A stretch of 64,000 nucleotides of DNA, from NCBI RefSeq assembly GCF_024171865.1, contig NZ_JAMTCN010000004.1, positions 186,001 to 250,000 of the forward strand. Direction: 5' to 3'. The translations under genes and the position numbers were made by a program. Position 1 is the stretch's first letter. The number at the start of each line of letters is the position of its first letter. The DNA is from Prauserella aidingensis (GTDB lineage Bacteria; Actinomycetota; Actinomycetes; Mycobacteriales; Pseudonocardiaceae). The notes beneath the pieces are model-generated. The model saw only the letters and a list, made by a program, of their open reading frames with translations, was not told the DNA's origin and did no database searches. Of the stretch, positions 24,444-32,995 are shown piece by piece.

Positions 24444-25277
24444 GTGCCTTACGCCCACGCGGCCGACGGGGTCGCCCTGTACTACGAGGTTCACGGCCCC
24501 CGCGCTCACGCACGCGGCGACGGAGATCCCGAGCCCGAGCACTCCGAGCCGCCCGCGTTGCTGCTCATCGCCGGCCAGTCCAACAGCAGGCGCTGGTGGG
24601 ACTCGGTGCGCGGCGACTTCGACAGCACCTTCCGGGTGATCACGATGGACCATCGCGGTATCGGCCACAGCGACAAGCCGGACGACGACTCGTACAGCAC
24701 CCGCGGGTTCGCCGCGGACGCCGTGGCCGTCCTCGACGCGGCCGGACTGCGGCGCGCGCACGTCTACGGCACGTCGATGGGCGGGCGGGTCGCGCAGTGG
24801 CTCGCCGTCGACCATCCCGCGCGGGTCGACAGGCTGGTGCTGGGCTGCACCTCACCCGGTGGCCCGCACGCGGTCGAACGGAGCACCGAGGTGACCCGCA
24901 GCCTGGCCCAGCACGACGCCGCCGCGGTCCGGCGGGCACTGCTCGAGCTGATGTACACCCCGGAGTGGCTCGCCGCGCATCCCGGGCCGTATCGAACGAT
25001 CGGCGAACGCGGTACACCACCGCACGTGTTGCGGCGGCACCGGCTCGCCAGCCACCGGCACGACGCGTGGGACGCGCTGCCGCGCATCACCGCACCGACA
25101 CTCGTCGTCCACGGCGACGACGACGTGTTCAACCCCGCGGCCAACGCTCCCGTGCTCGCAGGCCGCATCCCCGGCGCGGCACTGCACCTGATCCCGGGCG
25201 CGAGGCACGCGTACTTCGAGGAGCGCCGCGACGTCGCGAGTCCGCTCGTGCTCGACTTCCTCACCGGGCGCTCCTGA
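24444..25277 (+). CDS. Alpha/beta hydrolase
   Basis: 277-residue hydrolase starting at GTG 24444. The oxyanion/lid segment LLLIAGQSNSRRWWD, nucleophile elbow GTSMGG, acid VVHGDDDVFNP and base GARHAYFEE give a complete Ser-Asp-His triad. Closest in layout to 3-oxoadipate enol-lactonase-like or haloperoxidase-like hydrolases, but the substrate is unknown. It stands alone, convergent with the antiporter gene (27-bp gap). Confidence 0.87.
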   Translation: MPYAHAADGVALYYEVHGPRAHARGDGDPEPEHSEPPALLLIAGQSNSRRWWDSVRGDFDSTFRVITMDHRGIGHSDKPDDDSYSTRGFAADAVAVLDAAGLRRAHVYGTSMGGRVAQWLAVDHPARVDRLVLGCTSPGGPHAVERSTEVTRSLAQHDAAAVRRALLELMYTPEWLAAHPGPYRTIGERGTPPHVLRRHRLASHRHDAWDALPRITAPTLVVHGDDDVFNPAANAPVLAGRIPGAALHLIPGARHAYFEERRDVASPLVLDFLTGRS

Positions 25278-25304
25278 CGGCCCGGCCACCCGTCGCGCGC
25301 TCCG

Positions 25305-26888
25305 TCAGTCCGCCGCCGATGTCCGTTCGACCGCGTGGTCGGCCAGGTTGGTGCCGGCGCTGCCGTAGAGGTTGAACGCCGCGTCGGCGCCGCGGGAGCG
25401 CAGTTCGTCGATCTCCTCGCCGCGTTGCGCGATGGCGGCCACCCTGCCGCGGAAGCCCTCCTTGCGGAGCAGGTCGAGCACGAGGAGGTTCTCCCCGTGG
25501 AACGGCATGGCGAGGACGACCAGTTCGACCCGGCCGGAGCGCTGGACACGCCCCCAGAAGTCGAGGTCGGTGGCGTCGGCCTCGACGACGTCGAAACCGG
25601 CGGCCCGCAGCTGTTCGACGCGGCGGCTGTCGTGTTCGACCCCGACGGCACGCTTGCCGTGTGCCTCGTGGAGCTGTTCGACGGTGGCCTGACCGACGCG
25701 GCCCATGCCGAGCACCAGGGTGTCGGCGCCGCCGAGGTCGATGGGCCGGTCGTCCACAGTGAGGGCCTCGGCCTGCTGTGCGGGCAGCCGCCGCGTCACC
25801 CACGCCTCGACCGCGGGTGCGAGCCGGTTGAGCACCGCCGAGAGGAGGAAGCTGAAGGCCACGGCGAGGGCCAACACGGTGACCCAGCCCTCGGACACCG
25901 CGCCGGTGGTGGCGACGACGGTGGCCACGATGAGCGCGAACTCGGAGTAGTTGCCGAGCGCGAGGGAGGCGAGCGTGGCCGTGCGGTAACGCAGGCGCAT
26001 CAGCCACAGCAGCGCGAAGAACGCGACGGCCTTGACCGGGATCAGCACGGCCAGCAACGCGGCCATGCCGACCGCTTCCCACGTGGGCGTGCCCGTCAGT
26101 CCGATGCTGACGAAGAACGCGATCAGCAGCACTTCCTTGCCGGTCAGCAGCAGCCGCGACAGGTCGCCCGCACGCCGGTGACCGGCCAGCAGTGCGCCGA
26201 TGATCAGCGCACCGAGGTCGCCTTTGAGGCCGACGAGATCGAACAGGACGTAGCCGGGAACGAGCGCCATCGTCAGGCCGAACAGGGCACCGAGCTCGAC
26301 CGAGTCGATGCGGTCCCAGGCCTTGCGTGCCAGCCAGGCCCCGGGGACGACCAGCACCAGAGCCAGCGCCCACGGGGACGGCAGCTCACCCTTGGACACG
26401 GTCAGCACGACCACGGCGACGATGTCCTGCATGATCAACACGCCGATGGCGATCCGGCCGTACAGCGTCTGGTTGTCCCGGCGCTCGTCGAGCACCTTGA
26501 CGACGAACACCGTCGACGAGAACGACAGTGCGAGCGCGACGATGGCCATCTCCGCCGGATCGGCGTCGGCCAGCAGCGCGAACCCGAACGGCGCGACGGC
26601 CAGCAGCAGGGCGAGCCCGAGCAGCACGCTGAACGCCATGTGGGCCAGGGACGTCAGCCACACCCGGGCCTTGAGCAGCGAGCGCACGTCGAGTTTGAGA
26701 CCGATGCCGAACAGCAGCAGGGTCACACCGAGGTCGGCGAGCGTCTGCAGTCCGGGCATCTGCTCGACGCCCGCGGCGTGCAGGCCGAATCCGGCGGCGA
26801 GGAAGCCGACCAGGGGCGGGAGCTTCACCAGCAGGGCCAGACCACCGGCCGCCAACGCGGCAACGAGATAGATCGCTGCGGTTTCCAT
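25305..26888 (-). CDS. CPA2-family monovalent cation/H+ antiporter with TrkA-N (RCK) domain
   Basis: 527 residues. About twelve membrane segments (residues 5-385) of the Na+/H+ exchanger fold begin LVAALAAGGLALLVKLPPLVG. A cytosolic Rossmann domain follows: DTLVLGMGRVGQATVEQLH, then a glutamate in VGVEHDSRR consistent with NAD binding, as in KefB/KefC/YbaL-type K+ efflux systems. A role in K+ or Na+ export and pH homeostasis is likely. No KefF/KefG-type partner is nearby. It is divergent from the aldehyde oxidoreductase FAD-subunit gene. Confidence 0.9.
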   Translation of the reverse strand: METAAIYLVAALAAGGLALLVKLPPLVGFLAAGFGLHAAGVEQMPGLQTLADLGVTLLLFGIGLKLDVRSLLKARVWLTSLAHMAFSVLLGLALLLAVAPFGFALLADADPAEMAIVALALSFSSTVFVVKVLDERRDNQTLYGRIAIGVLIMQDIVAVVVLTVSKGELPSPWALALVLVVPGAWLARKAWDRIDSVELGALFGLTMALVPGYVLFDLVGLKGDLGALIIGALLAGHRRAGDLSRLLLTGKEVLLIAFFVSIGLTGTPTWEAVGMAALLAVLIPVKAVAFFALLWLMRLRYRTATLASLALGNYSEFALIVATVVATTGAVSEGWVTVLALAVAFSFLLSAVLNRLAPAVEAWVTRRLPAQQAEALTVDDRPIDLGGADTLVLGMGRVGQATVEQLHEAHGKRAVGVEHDSRRVEQLRAAGFDVVEADATDLDFWGRVQRSGRVELVVLAMPFHGENLLVLDLLRKEGFRGRVAAIAQRGEEIDELRSRGADAAFNLYGSAGTNLADHAVERTSAAD

Positions 26889-27089
26889 ACGTCCCTCTTC
26901 TCCTCGCCGTACGGACGCCGCAGCTTACCCAGCCGGAACCGCCGGGATCGTCCCGGTTCGCTCCGGTGACCCCACCGCACGGGGCTGCTCGTCGTTTAGC
27001 GCGGTGGCCGGGCGGGAAGGCGGGACAGGCACGAGGCGTGCGGTCGCCCCGGCGCCGACCAGGGTCGTCGACCGGAAAGGAAGCCACCA

Positions 27090-28088
27090 GTGATCCCGTT
27101 CGAGTACCGGCGTGCCGACGACGTGTCGACCGCGGTCGACACCGTGGCGCAGAACCCGGCCGCGTCGTTCCTCGGTGGCGGGACGAACCTCGTGGACCAT
27201 CTCAAACTCGGCGTCGCCGCCCCGGAGCACCTCGTCGACGTCTCGCGGCTGCCGCTCGACGACATCGAGCCGACCCCGGACGGCGGGATCCGTATCGGCG
27301 CCACGGCGCGCAACAGCGACACCGCGGCCGACCCCGACGTCCGTGCGCACTACCCGGTGTTGGCCGAGGCCCTGCTCTCGGGCGCCTCGGGTCAGCTCCG
27401 CAACCTCGCCACGGTCGGCGGCAACCTGCTCCAGCGGACGCGCTGCCCCTACTTCCAGGACGTGACCACCCCGTGCAACAAGCGGGAGCCGGGATCCGGG
27501 TGCTCAGCCCTCGAGGGATACCAGCGCTACCACGCGATCCTCGGCGCCTCCCGCCACTGCGTCGCCACGCACCCGTCCGACATGGCGGTGGCGATGGTGG
27601 CGCTCGACGCGACCGTCCACGTGCAGGGTCCGCACGGAGCGCGGAGCCTGCCTGCCGAGGAGCTGCACCGGCTCCCCGGGGACGAACCGCACCGCGACAC
27701 GGTGCTCGACCACGGCGAACTCATCACCGCCGTCGAGCTGCCGCCGGTGCCCTTCGCGGCCAACTCGGCGTACCGCAAGGTGCGTGACCGCGCCTCGTTC
27801 GCCTTCGCGCTCGTCTCGGTGGCCGCCGCACTCGACGTCGACGACGCAGGCACGGTCCGCGACGCCCGGATCGCCTTCGGCGGCCTCGCGCACAAGCCCT
27901 GGCGTGCGCGCCGCGCGGAGGCCGCGCTCCGCGGCGGACCCGCCACCGACGACCGTGCCGCCCGCGCCGCCGAGGCCGAGCTCGAGCACGCCGAACCACT
28001 GGCGGGCAATGCCTTCAAGATGCCGATGGCCCGCGGCGCCCTCACCGCGACGCTGCGGAGACTGAGCCCGCTGCCTGCTACGCGGTGA
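27090..28088 (+). CDS. paoB: Aldehyde oxidoreductase FAD-binding subunit (PaoB/YagS-like, with extra Fe-S cysteines)
   Basis: 332 residues, GTG start with AGGA eight bases upstream. FAD_binding_5 domain: SFLGGGTNLVDHLKLGV, then LRNLATVGGNLLQRTRCPY and a CO_deh_flav_C domain (AYRKVRDRASFAFALVSVA). The Cys-bearing insert RCPYFQD...PCNKREPGSGCSALEG is the PaoB feature that holds an additional [4Fe-4S] cluster; all expected cysteines are visible. It works with the PaoA-like (30202-30747) and PaoC-like (28112-30205) subunits, yet is on the opposite strand and convergent with PaoC (23-bp gap), an unusual arrangement. Confidence 0.92.
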   Translation: MIPFEYRRADDVSTAVDTVAQNPAASFLGGGTNLVDHLKLGVAAPEHLVDVSRLPLDDIEPTPDGGIRIGATARNSDTAADPDVRAHYPVLAEALLSGASGQLRNLATVGGNLLQRTRCPYFQDVTTPCNKREPGSGCSALEGYQRYHAILGASRHCVATHPSDMAVAMVALDATVHVQGPHGARSLPAEELHRLPGDEPHRDTVLDHGELITAVELPPVPFAANSAYRKVRDRASFAFALVSVAAALDVDDAGTVRDARIAFGGLAHKPWRARRAEAALRGGPATDDRAARAAEAELEHAEPLAGNAFKMPMARGALTATLRRLSPLPATR

Positions 28089-28111
28089 CGGCTGCGCGGT
28101 GACGCCGACGA

Positions 28112-30205
28112 CTACGCCGTGAGGAACCGGTCCGCTGTGACCGGCAGGTCCCGCACGCGGACCCCCGTCGCGTGATACGCGGCGTTGGCGACGGCGGCGG
28201 CCGTGCCGACGATCCCGATCTCACCGATCCCCTTCGTACCCATGGCGTTGACGTGCGGGTCGTGCTCGTCGATCCACTCGGCCTCCACCGACGGGACGTC
28301 GGCGTTCGTCGCCACGTGGTACTCGGCGAGATCGTGGTTCACCACCATGCCGAGGCGCTCGTCCATCACCCCGTCCTCGTGCAGAGCCATCGACAACCCC
28401 ATGGTCATCCCGCCGAGGAACTGCGAGCGGGCGAGCCGCGGGTTGACGATCCGCCCCGCCGCGAACACACCCAGCAGCCGGGGTACCCGGATCTCGCCGG
28501 TGTCCGCGCTCACGTGCACCTCGGCGAACTGCGCGCCGAAGGCGTGCATGGCGAACCGTTCGGTGTCGGGATTCTCCGGGGCGCTCTCGGTGTGCTCGGA
28601 GCCCGCGGGCGGGTCGTCGTCCCCGAACCGCGCGCGGAAACCGTGCGCTGCGGCCACGATCGCCGACCCCCAGTTGGCCGTGCCCGACGATCCTCCCGCC
28701 ACCGAGGCGAACGGCAGGGCGGTGTCGCCGACCGTCACGACGACGTCGCCGCGGTCCACCCCCAGGGCGTCCGCCGCGATCTGGCCGAGCACCGTCCACG
28801 CACCCGTGCCGATGTCGACCGCGCCGACACTCACGTGGTAGCGCCCATCCACCCCGCGTTCGATCCGCGCGGCGGACCCGGGCGAATGGTGCACCGGATA
28901 CGTCGACGAGGCCACGCCGGTTCCGACCCACCACTCTCCCCTCCGCGTCTGCCGGGGCTCGGCGGGCCTTCCGTCCCAGCCGGACCGGCGCGCGCCCACA
29001 CGCAGACACTCCGCGAGGTTGCGGGTGGAGTACGGCTTGCCGGTCTCGGGATCGCGGTCCGGCTCGTTGCGCAGCCGCAGCTCGATCGGGTCCAGACCAC
29101 ACCGCTCGGCCAGCTCGTCCATCGCGACCTCGGGCCCGAACATGCCGGGGCACACCCCCGGGGCCCGCATCCACGACGGCACCGGCACGTCCAACGCCGC
29201 CATCCGGTGGGTGGTGCGACGGTGACGAGCGGCGTACATCGTGCGGGAGGGGACGCCGGTCTGCTCGGCGAACTCCTTGATCCGGGAGGTCTGCTCCACC
29301 ACGTCCACCGCGAGCGCGTCGATGCGACCGTCGGTGTCCGCACCGAGCGCGACGCGCTGCACCGTGGGCGTGCGGTACCCGGCGAGCGTGAACGTCTGCT
29401 GGCGGGTCAGCGCGAGTTTCACCGGCCTGCCCGACATCCGTTTGGCCGCGAGCGCGGCCAGCACCACGTGGGCGTGGGCCGTGCCCTTCGACCCGAATCC
29501 CCCGCCGACGTACGGCGCGAGGACGCGGATGCGCGACTCGTCCAGGTCGAACATCCCGGCCACGACGCTGCGCAACGAATGGACGCCCTGCGTGGAGTCG
29601 TGGAGCGTGAGCCCGTCGGCGTCCCACACGGCGACGGTCGTGTGCGGTTCGAGCGGATTGTTGTGGTTCCGCGCGGTGCGGTACTCCGCGTCCACCCGCG
29701 CGGCCGCCCCGGCCAGCGCGGCGTCGACGTCGCCGTCCTCGGTGTCGGTTTCGTAGCTCGGATTCACCACGCCCGGCCGGTACAGGTCGGACCGGTCGCT
29801 CGTCAGGGTCACGTCGTGGTCGCGGCGCTCGTAGTCGACGGCCACGAGGTCGGCGGCGTGCCGCGCGGCCTCCGGGGTGTCGGCGACGACGCACCCGATG
29901 ATCTGGCCGCGGAACGCCACGTCCGCGTCCTGCAGGATCTCCAGCTCGCCGTCCTGGCCTCGACGCAGCGGCGGAGCGTTGTCCGGGGTCAGCACGGTGT
30001 GCACGCCGCTGACCGCGAGCGCGCGTCCGGTGTCGATACGGCGGATCCTGCCCGCCGGGATCGTGGCCTGGATCGGATGCGCGTATGCGGGCCGTTCGAC
30101 CGGATGCTCGTAGGCGTACGGGGCCTTCCCGGCGACCTTGGCCCTGCCGTCGACGCGTTCCGGGGCCGTGCCGACCGCGGCGACCGGTTCGATCGACCGG
30201 GTCAT
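28112..30205 (-). CDS. paoC: Molybdenum aldehyde oxidoreductase large subunit (PaoC/YagR-like)
   Basis: 697-residue xanthine-oxidase-family catalytic subunit. Al_ox_dehydrogenase N-domain (PERVDGRAKVAGKAPYAYEH) is followed by the molybdopterin-binding blocks, including PYVGGGFGSKG, APGVCPGMFGPE and GGSSGTANWGS. The C-terminal GTKGIGEIGIVGTAAAVANA carries the catalytic Glu in KGIGE. Substrates of PaoABC are aromatic and other aldehydes, oxidised with water as oxygen source. The start overlaps the PaoA-like stop by 4 nt. No XdhC/PaoD-type chaperone is seen nearby. Confidence 0.93.
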   Translation of the reverse strand: MTRSIEPVAAVGTAPERVDGRAKVAGKAPYAYEHPVERPAYAHPIQATIPAGRIRRIDTGRALAVSGVHTVLTPDNAPPLRRGQDGELEILQDADVAFRGQIIGCVVADTPEAARHAADLVAVDYERRDHDVTLTSDRSDLYRPGVVNPSYETDTEDGDVDAALAGAAARVDAEYRTARNHNNPLEPHTTVAVWDADGLTLHDSTQGVHSLRSVVAGMFDLDESRIRVLAPYVGGGFGSKGTAHAHVVLAALAAKRMSGRPVKLALTRQQTFTLAGYRTPTVQRVALGADTDGRIDALAVDVVEQTSRIKEFAEQTGVPSRTMYAARHRRTTHRMAALDVPVPSWMRAPGVCPGMFGPEVAMDELAERCGLDPIELRLRNEPDRDPETGKPYSTRNLAECLRVGARRSGWDGRPAEPRQTRRGEWWVGTGVASSTYPVHHSPGSAARIERGVDGRYHVSVGAVDIGTGAWTVLGQIAADALGVDRGDVVVTVGDTALPFASVAGGSSGTANWGSAIVAAAHGFRARFGDDDPPAGSEHTESAPENPDTERFAMHAFGAQFAEVHVSADTGEIRVPRLLGVFAAGRIVNPRLARSQFLGGMTMGLSMALHEDGVMDERLGMVVNHDLAEYHVATNADVPSVEAEWIDEHDPHVNAMGTKGIGEIGIVGTAAAVANAAYHATGVRVRDLPVTADRFLTA

Positions 30206-30747
30206 CGGTTCGCCACCTCACCATCGACACGGCTGCCGTCGCCACGCGTGGCGACCCCGTGGACGGCGTCGACGATGCCGGCGTAGGCGCCGCAGCGGCA
30301 CAGGTTGCCGCTCATCCGTTCCCGGATCTCCGCCTCGTCGAGTTCCGGTTCGTCACGGACGTCCTCGGTGACCGCGCTGGCCCACCCGGCGCCGGCTTCG
30401 TCGAGCACGCCCGCGGCCGAGCAGATCTGGCCGGGGGTGCAGTAGCCGCACTGGAACCCGTCGTGGTCGAGGAACGCCTGATGCAGCGCCCTCCCGCGCG
30501 CGTCGGCCGCCAGCCCTGCGCTGGTGGTGACGTGGGCGCCGTCGTGGGCAACGGCGAGGGCGAGGCAGGTCGTGGCTCTCCGCCCGTCCAGGAGCACCGT
30601 GCACGTCCCGCACTGGCCGTGGTCGCAGCCCTTCTTGGGGGAGAACACGCCGAGTCGGTCCCGCAGGGCGTCCAGCAGTGTCGTACGCGTGTCCGTGACG
30701 AGCCGGTGTTGCTCACCGTCGACGGTGATCGTGATGTCGGCCTCCAT
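30202..30747 (-). CDS. paoA: Aldehyde oxidoreductase [2Fe-2S] subunit (PaoA/YagT-like)
   Basis: 181 residues from the ATG at 30747 (MEADITITVDGEQH). Plant-type ferredoxin domain: KKGCDHGQCGTCTVLLDG binds the first [2Fe-2S] cluster; the C-terminal domain has CGYCTPGQI and NLCRCGAYAGI for the second. E. coli PaoA carries a Tat signal; here the start sits right at the ferredoxin domain and no signal is seen, so the enzyme is probably cytoplasmic. An upstream in-frame extension exists but is unlike any signal peptide. Confidence 0.92.
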   Translation of the reverse strand: MEADITITVDGEQHRLVTDTRTTLLDALRDRLGVFSPKKGCDHGQCGTCTVLLDGRRATTCLALAVAHDGAHVTTSAGLAADARGRALHQAFLDHDGFQCGYCTPGQICSAAGVLDEAGAGWASAVTEDVRDEPELDEAEIRERMSGNLCRCGAYAGIVDAVHGVATRGDGSRVDGEVANR

Positions 30748-30871
30748 GCTCGGAGCACGTACCCGTGCCCCGCCGCCCGGAAACGTCCGTGTCCCGCCGC
30801 GCGACGGCACCGGGGTGTGACGGCGACGCCTGGTGGGGCAGCGTGACGACGTCCACTTCGGACGGGAACGG

Positions 30872-30898
30872 GTTTGTCGTCGGTGGCGGTGCGGGTAC
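30872..30898 (+). promoter_or_regulatory. SigF/SigB-type stress promoter
   Basis: GTTT (30872-30875), a 17-bp spacer and GGGTAC (30893-30898), matching the actinobacterial SigF/SigB consensus GTTT-N15-17-GGGTA. It points at the 93-residue gene whose ATG is 43 bp downstream. The rest of the 193-bp gap to paoA shows no second clear promoter. Confidence 0.55.
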
Positions 30899-30940
30899 GG
30901 CGGCCGACGAAGCCGACCGGACGCGAGAAGGGAGACCGCG

Positions 30941-31222
30941 ATGACACCGGAGACCCGCACCACGAAGGACCACGACGAGATCCGGCAGTGGGTCGAGTCC
31001 CACGACGGCGTGCCCGCGTCCGTGCGCGGCACCGAAGGCTCCGACGCGGCGGGCGTCCTTCGCTTCGACTTTCCGGGCGGTGCCGGCGAGGACGAGCTCG
31101 AACACATCACGTGGGACACCTGGTTCGCCAAGTTCGACAAGGAGGACCTCGCGCTCGTCTACCAGAAGACCCGGGCCGACGGCGGCGACAGCACATTCTT
31201 CAAGGTCGTGGCCGACGACTGA
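30941..31222 (+). CDS. Small acidic conserved hypothetical protein
   Basis: 93 residues from ATG 30941 with GGGAG nine bases upstream. It resembles a family of small uncharacterised bacterial proteins with the pattern KDHDEIRQWVESHDGVPASV, GVLRFDFPGG and WDTWFAKFDKEDLALVYQ. No enzymatic motif or membrane segment; rich in Asp/Glu. A SigF/SigB-type promoter directly upstream suggests a general stress protein. Its 3' end overlaps the convergent membrane-protein gene by 23 nt. Confidence 0.78.
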   Translation: MTPETRTTKDHDEIRQWVESHDGVPASVRGTEGSDAAGVLRFDFPGGAGEDELEHITWDTWFAKFDKEDLALVYQKTRADGGDSTFFKVVADD

Positions 31223-31667
31223 CACGTCGTCGCGCACCACCCTGCAGAACGGCACCGTACAGGATGTGGTCGGCTGCGAAGGCGATCCGCTGCGCGACGG
31301 TTCCGCCGTGCCGGAAGCGGAGCCCGCTGAGCGGCACGACGAGGAACTCGAACCCGAGCCACAACGCCACACCGAAGGCAGGCCCCGCACCGGGGCGGCA
31401 CCGCACCTGATCCGGGATCCTGTCGAACACCACGCCGCCGGTGGCGCCGTAGGCCCAGTGCGCGACGACCACCAGTACGTCCCGGCCACGGCGGGGCATT
31501 CGACGCACCACGGCCGGAGCGTGCTCATCGGTGATCATCTCCGGGGGTGTCGCCTCCACCAGGCCCGCCCGGACGGTGAGTTCACGCATGCCGCTCATGC
31601 TCATCGCGGCAACGACTCCGCGTACCGCCGCAGTCAGGGGTGTTCCGTCTCCGTGTCGATTCCGCAT
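31200..31667 (-). CDS. Putative four-helix membrane protein (YagU/DUF1440-like)
   Basis: 155 residues from ATG 31667, chosen because the conserved part starts there; the ribosome site is weak and other starts are possible. Hydrophobic segments lie around residues 12-32, 68-90, 100-122 and 130-150, with small-residue patterns (AHWAYGATGGVVFD, DHILYGAVLQGG) like those of YagU-type inner-membrane proteins. The Arg-rich C-terminus (RRRVSRRPRP) would be cytoplasmic. The gene lies antisense to the end of the 93-residue gene; function unknown. Confidence 0.6.
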   Translation of the reverse strand: MRNRHGDGTPLTAAVRGVVAAMSMSGMRELTVRAGLVEATPPEMITDEHAPAVVRRMPRRGRDVLVVVAHWAYGATGGVVFDRIPDQVRCRPGAGPAFGVALWLGFEFLVVPLSGLRFRHGGTVAQRIAFAADHILYGAVLQGGARRRVSRRPRP

Positions 31668-31779
31668 GTCCCGCGGGCTTGCCCCGACCGGCACCACCGA
31701 AACCGGGCGGGCCGGCCGCCCGCCCCGCCCGGGACGCTGCCCTGCCTCGTCCCGGACCTGTCCCGAAAGGATCATCGTC

Positions 31780-32346
31780 ATGACCGCCACCGACAGTGCC
31801 GTACTGCTCGAGAACTGGCCCGACGAGTCGCGAGAAGCCGCGGAACTCGTCATCGACACCTACGGCCGGCCCCACGAGATCACACCGACCCTGCTGCGAT
31901 GGTTCGACGTCGGACCGTGGAAACGGGTCGAGGCGTCCAGGGAGTTCCACCGGCACCGGTTTCCCGTTCCACACATCGATTCCGTCGAGTCGTTCCTCGA
32001 CTACGACGTCCCTGTCGACAAGGTGGAGACACTGGCGCGGTTCGACGGGAGCGTCGTCGTCGACCGCACGATCGGCGAGCTGTCCGCGCGCTGCCATGAC
32101 GAACAGGCGAACTTCCTGGCACTGAATCTCGCCCACGACCTCGTCACGGGCCGGCGCACGGTCGACGAGGCGCGCGAGCACTACGCCCGCGAGTTCCTCG
32201 ACGTCCGGCGCGGCAACCCGACGCTCTACATGGACGGACTGGCGTTCGGGCCGAGCAGCTCGCGCGGCGACCCGGACAGCCGCGCACTGTCCGATGAGGA
32301 CCTCGAACGGGCTCAGCAGGAGGGTGAGGCAGGCGGCGGGTCGTGA
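31780..32346 (+). CDS. Conserved hypothetical protein
   Basis: 188 residues from ATG 31780 (MTATDSAVLLENWP), AAGGA nine bases upstream. I recognise a widespread uncharacterised family with the blocks ELVIDTYGRPHEITPTLLRW, GPWKRVEASREFHRHRFP, FDGSVVVDRTIGELSARCHD and EQANFLALNLAHDLVTGR. A Cys-His pair (ARCHDEQANF) and several His residues are conserved-looking, but no known motif applies. No membrane segment or signal; cytoplasmic. Hydrophilic, Ser/Glu-rich C-terminus. Confidence 0.75.
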   Translation: MTATDSAVLLENWPDESREAAELVIDTYGRPHEITPTLLRWFDVGPWKRVEASREFHRHRFPVPHIDSVESFLDYDVPVDKVETLARFDGSVVVDRTIGELSARCHDEQANFLALNLAHDLVTGRRTVDEAREHYAREFLDVRRGNPTLYMDGLAFGPSSSRGDPDSRALSDEDLERAQQEGEAGGGS

Positions 32347-32432
32347 CGACGACCACACCGCGCCGGCGGGTGCCCACCGGCGCGGTCCGGGGAAGCGTGA
32401 GGCATCCTGACGAGCGCCCTGCGAAGGACGTG

Positions 32433-32465
32433 AAAAAAGCAAAGCCCAGGTCTGCGACCTGGGCT
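32433..32465 (-). terminator. Terminator of the tRNA-Asn gene
   Basis: Minus strand: perfect 10-bp stem AGCCCAGGTC / GACCTGGGCT with loop GCA, then TTGCTTTTTT. It starts 4 bp after the tRNA 3' end. Textbook intrinsic terminator. Confidence 0.93.
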
Positions 32466-32469
32466 GATG

Positions 32470-32542
32470 CTCCCCCAGTTGGATTCGAACCAACAACCCT
32501 CCGGTTAACAGCCGAATGCTCTGCCGATTGAGCTATGGGGGA
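32470..32542 (-). tRNA. tRNA-Asn (anticodon GTT)
   Basis: 73-nt tRNA on the minus strand. Acceptor TCCCCCA pairs with TGGGGGA; the D arm has AGCTCAATCGGCAGAGC; the anticodon loop reads CTGTTAA with anticodon GTT (Asn); the T loop is GGTTCGAATCC. The discriminator is G, and the CCA tail is not fully encoded (genomic CA follows), so CCA addition is needed. A TATAGT box lies about 55 bp upstream of the 5' end on the same strand. Confidence 0.96.
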
Positions 32543-32749
32543 ATGTTCTGTTGTCGCCGGATCTCTTGCCCTCCGACGGGTATCAACTATAGACCATGCC
32601 GGCGAGGCCGTGACACGGGGGTCCGCACCCCGCGTCCGCACCGGGTTCGCCCAGGCAGACGGCCGTGCACCCGGGTATCGCACCGCCGGCAGGCCGCACG
32701 GTGGACAATGGCCTCTTCAGTGAAACAGCCACGAGGAGGCTCACCCGCC

Positions 32750-32950
32750 ATGAACAAGTTCCTGCTGGGCGCCGCCGTCGGCTATGTTCTGGGCGCTCGC
32801 GCCGGGCATGCCCGGTACGAGCAGATCGTGCGGACCTACCGCAAGGTGGCCGATCATCCCGCTGTGCAGGGCGCTGCGGGCGTCGCGCGCGCCAAGCTCG
32901 GCGAGAAGGTGGGCGAGCGCGTGCCGTTCGGGCGGTCGGCGCAGCACTGA
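32750..32950 (+). CDS. Small YtxH-like membrane-associated protein
   Basis: 66 residues, ATG with GAGGAGG twelve bases upstream. MNKFLLGAAVGYVLGARAGHARYEQI is a short glycine-zipper-like hydrophobic helix followed by a basic amphipathic helix, common in actinobacterial YtxH-type proteins. Probably membrane-associated through residues 4-20. No enzymatic motif. Ends at a bidirectional hairpin. Confidence 0.78.
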   Translation: MNKFLLGAAVGYVLGARAGHARYEQIVRTYRKVADHPAVQGAAGVARAKLGEKVGERVPFGRSAQH

Positions 32951-32959
32951 GCCGATTCC

Positions 32960-32987
32960 GGTCCGGCGTCGACGCCGACGCCGGACC
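32960..32987. terminator. Bidirectional hairpin terminator between convergent genes
   Basis: Perfect 11-bp stem GGTCCGGCGTC / GACGCCGGACC with a 6-nt loop, between the stops of the YtxH-like gene (+) and the methyltransferase gene (-). No U-run on either side. Confidence 0.6.
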
Positions 32988-32995
32988 GAGCCGGA

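Noticed and set aside
26935-26958. GGAAC-N16-GTT, an ECF-type promoter-like pair upstream of paoB
   Set aside because: It overlaps a GC-rich imperfect inverted repeat and lies 130 bp from the GTG. The match is short, so chance is likely.
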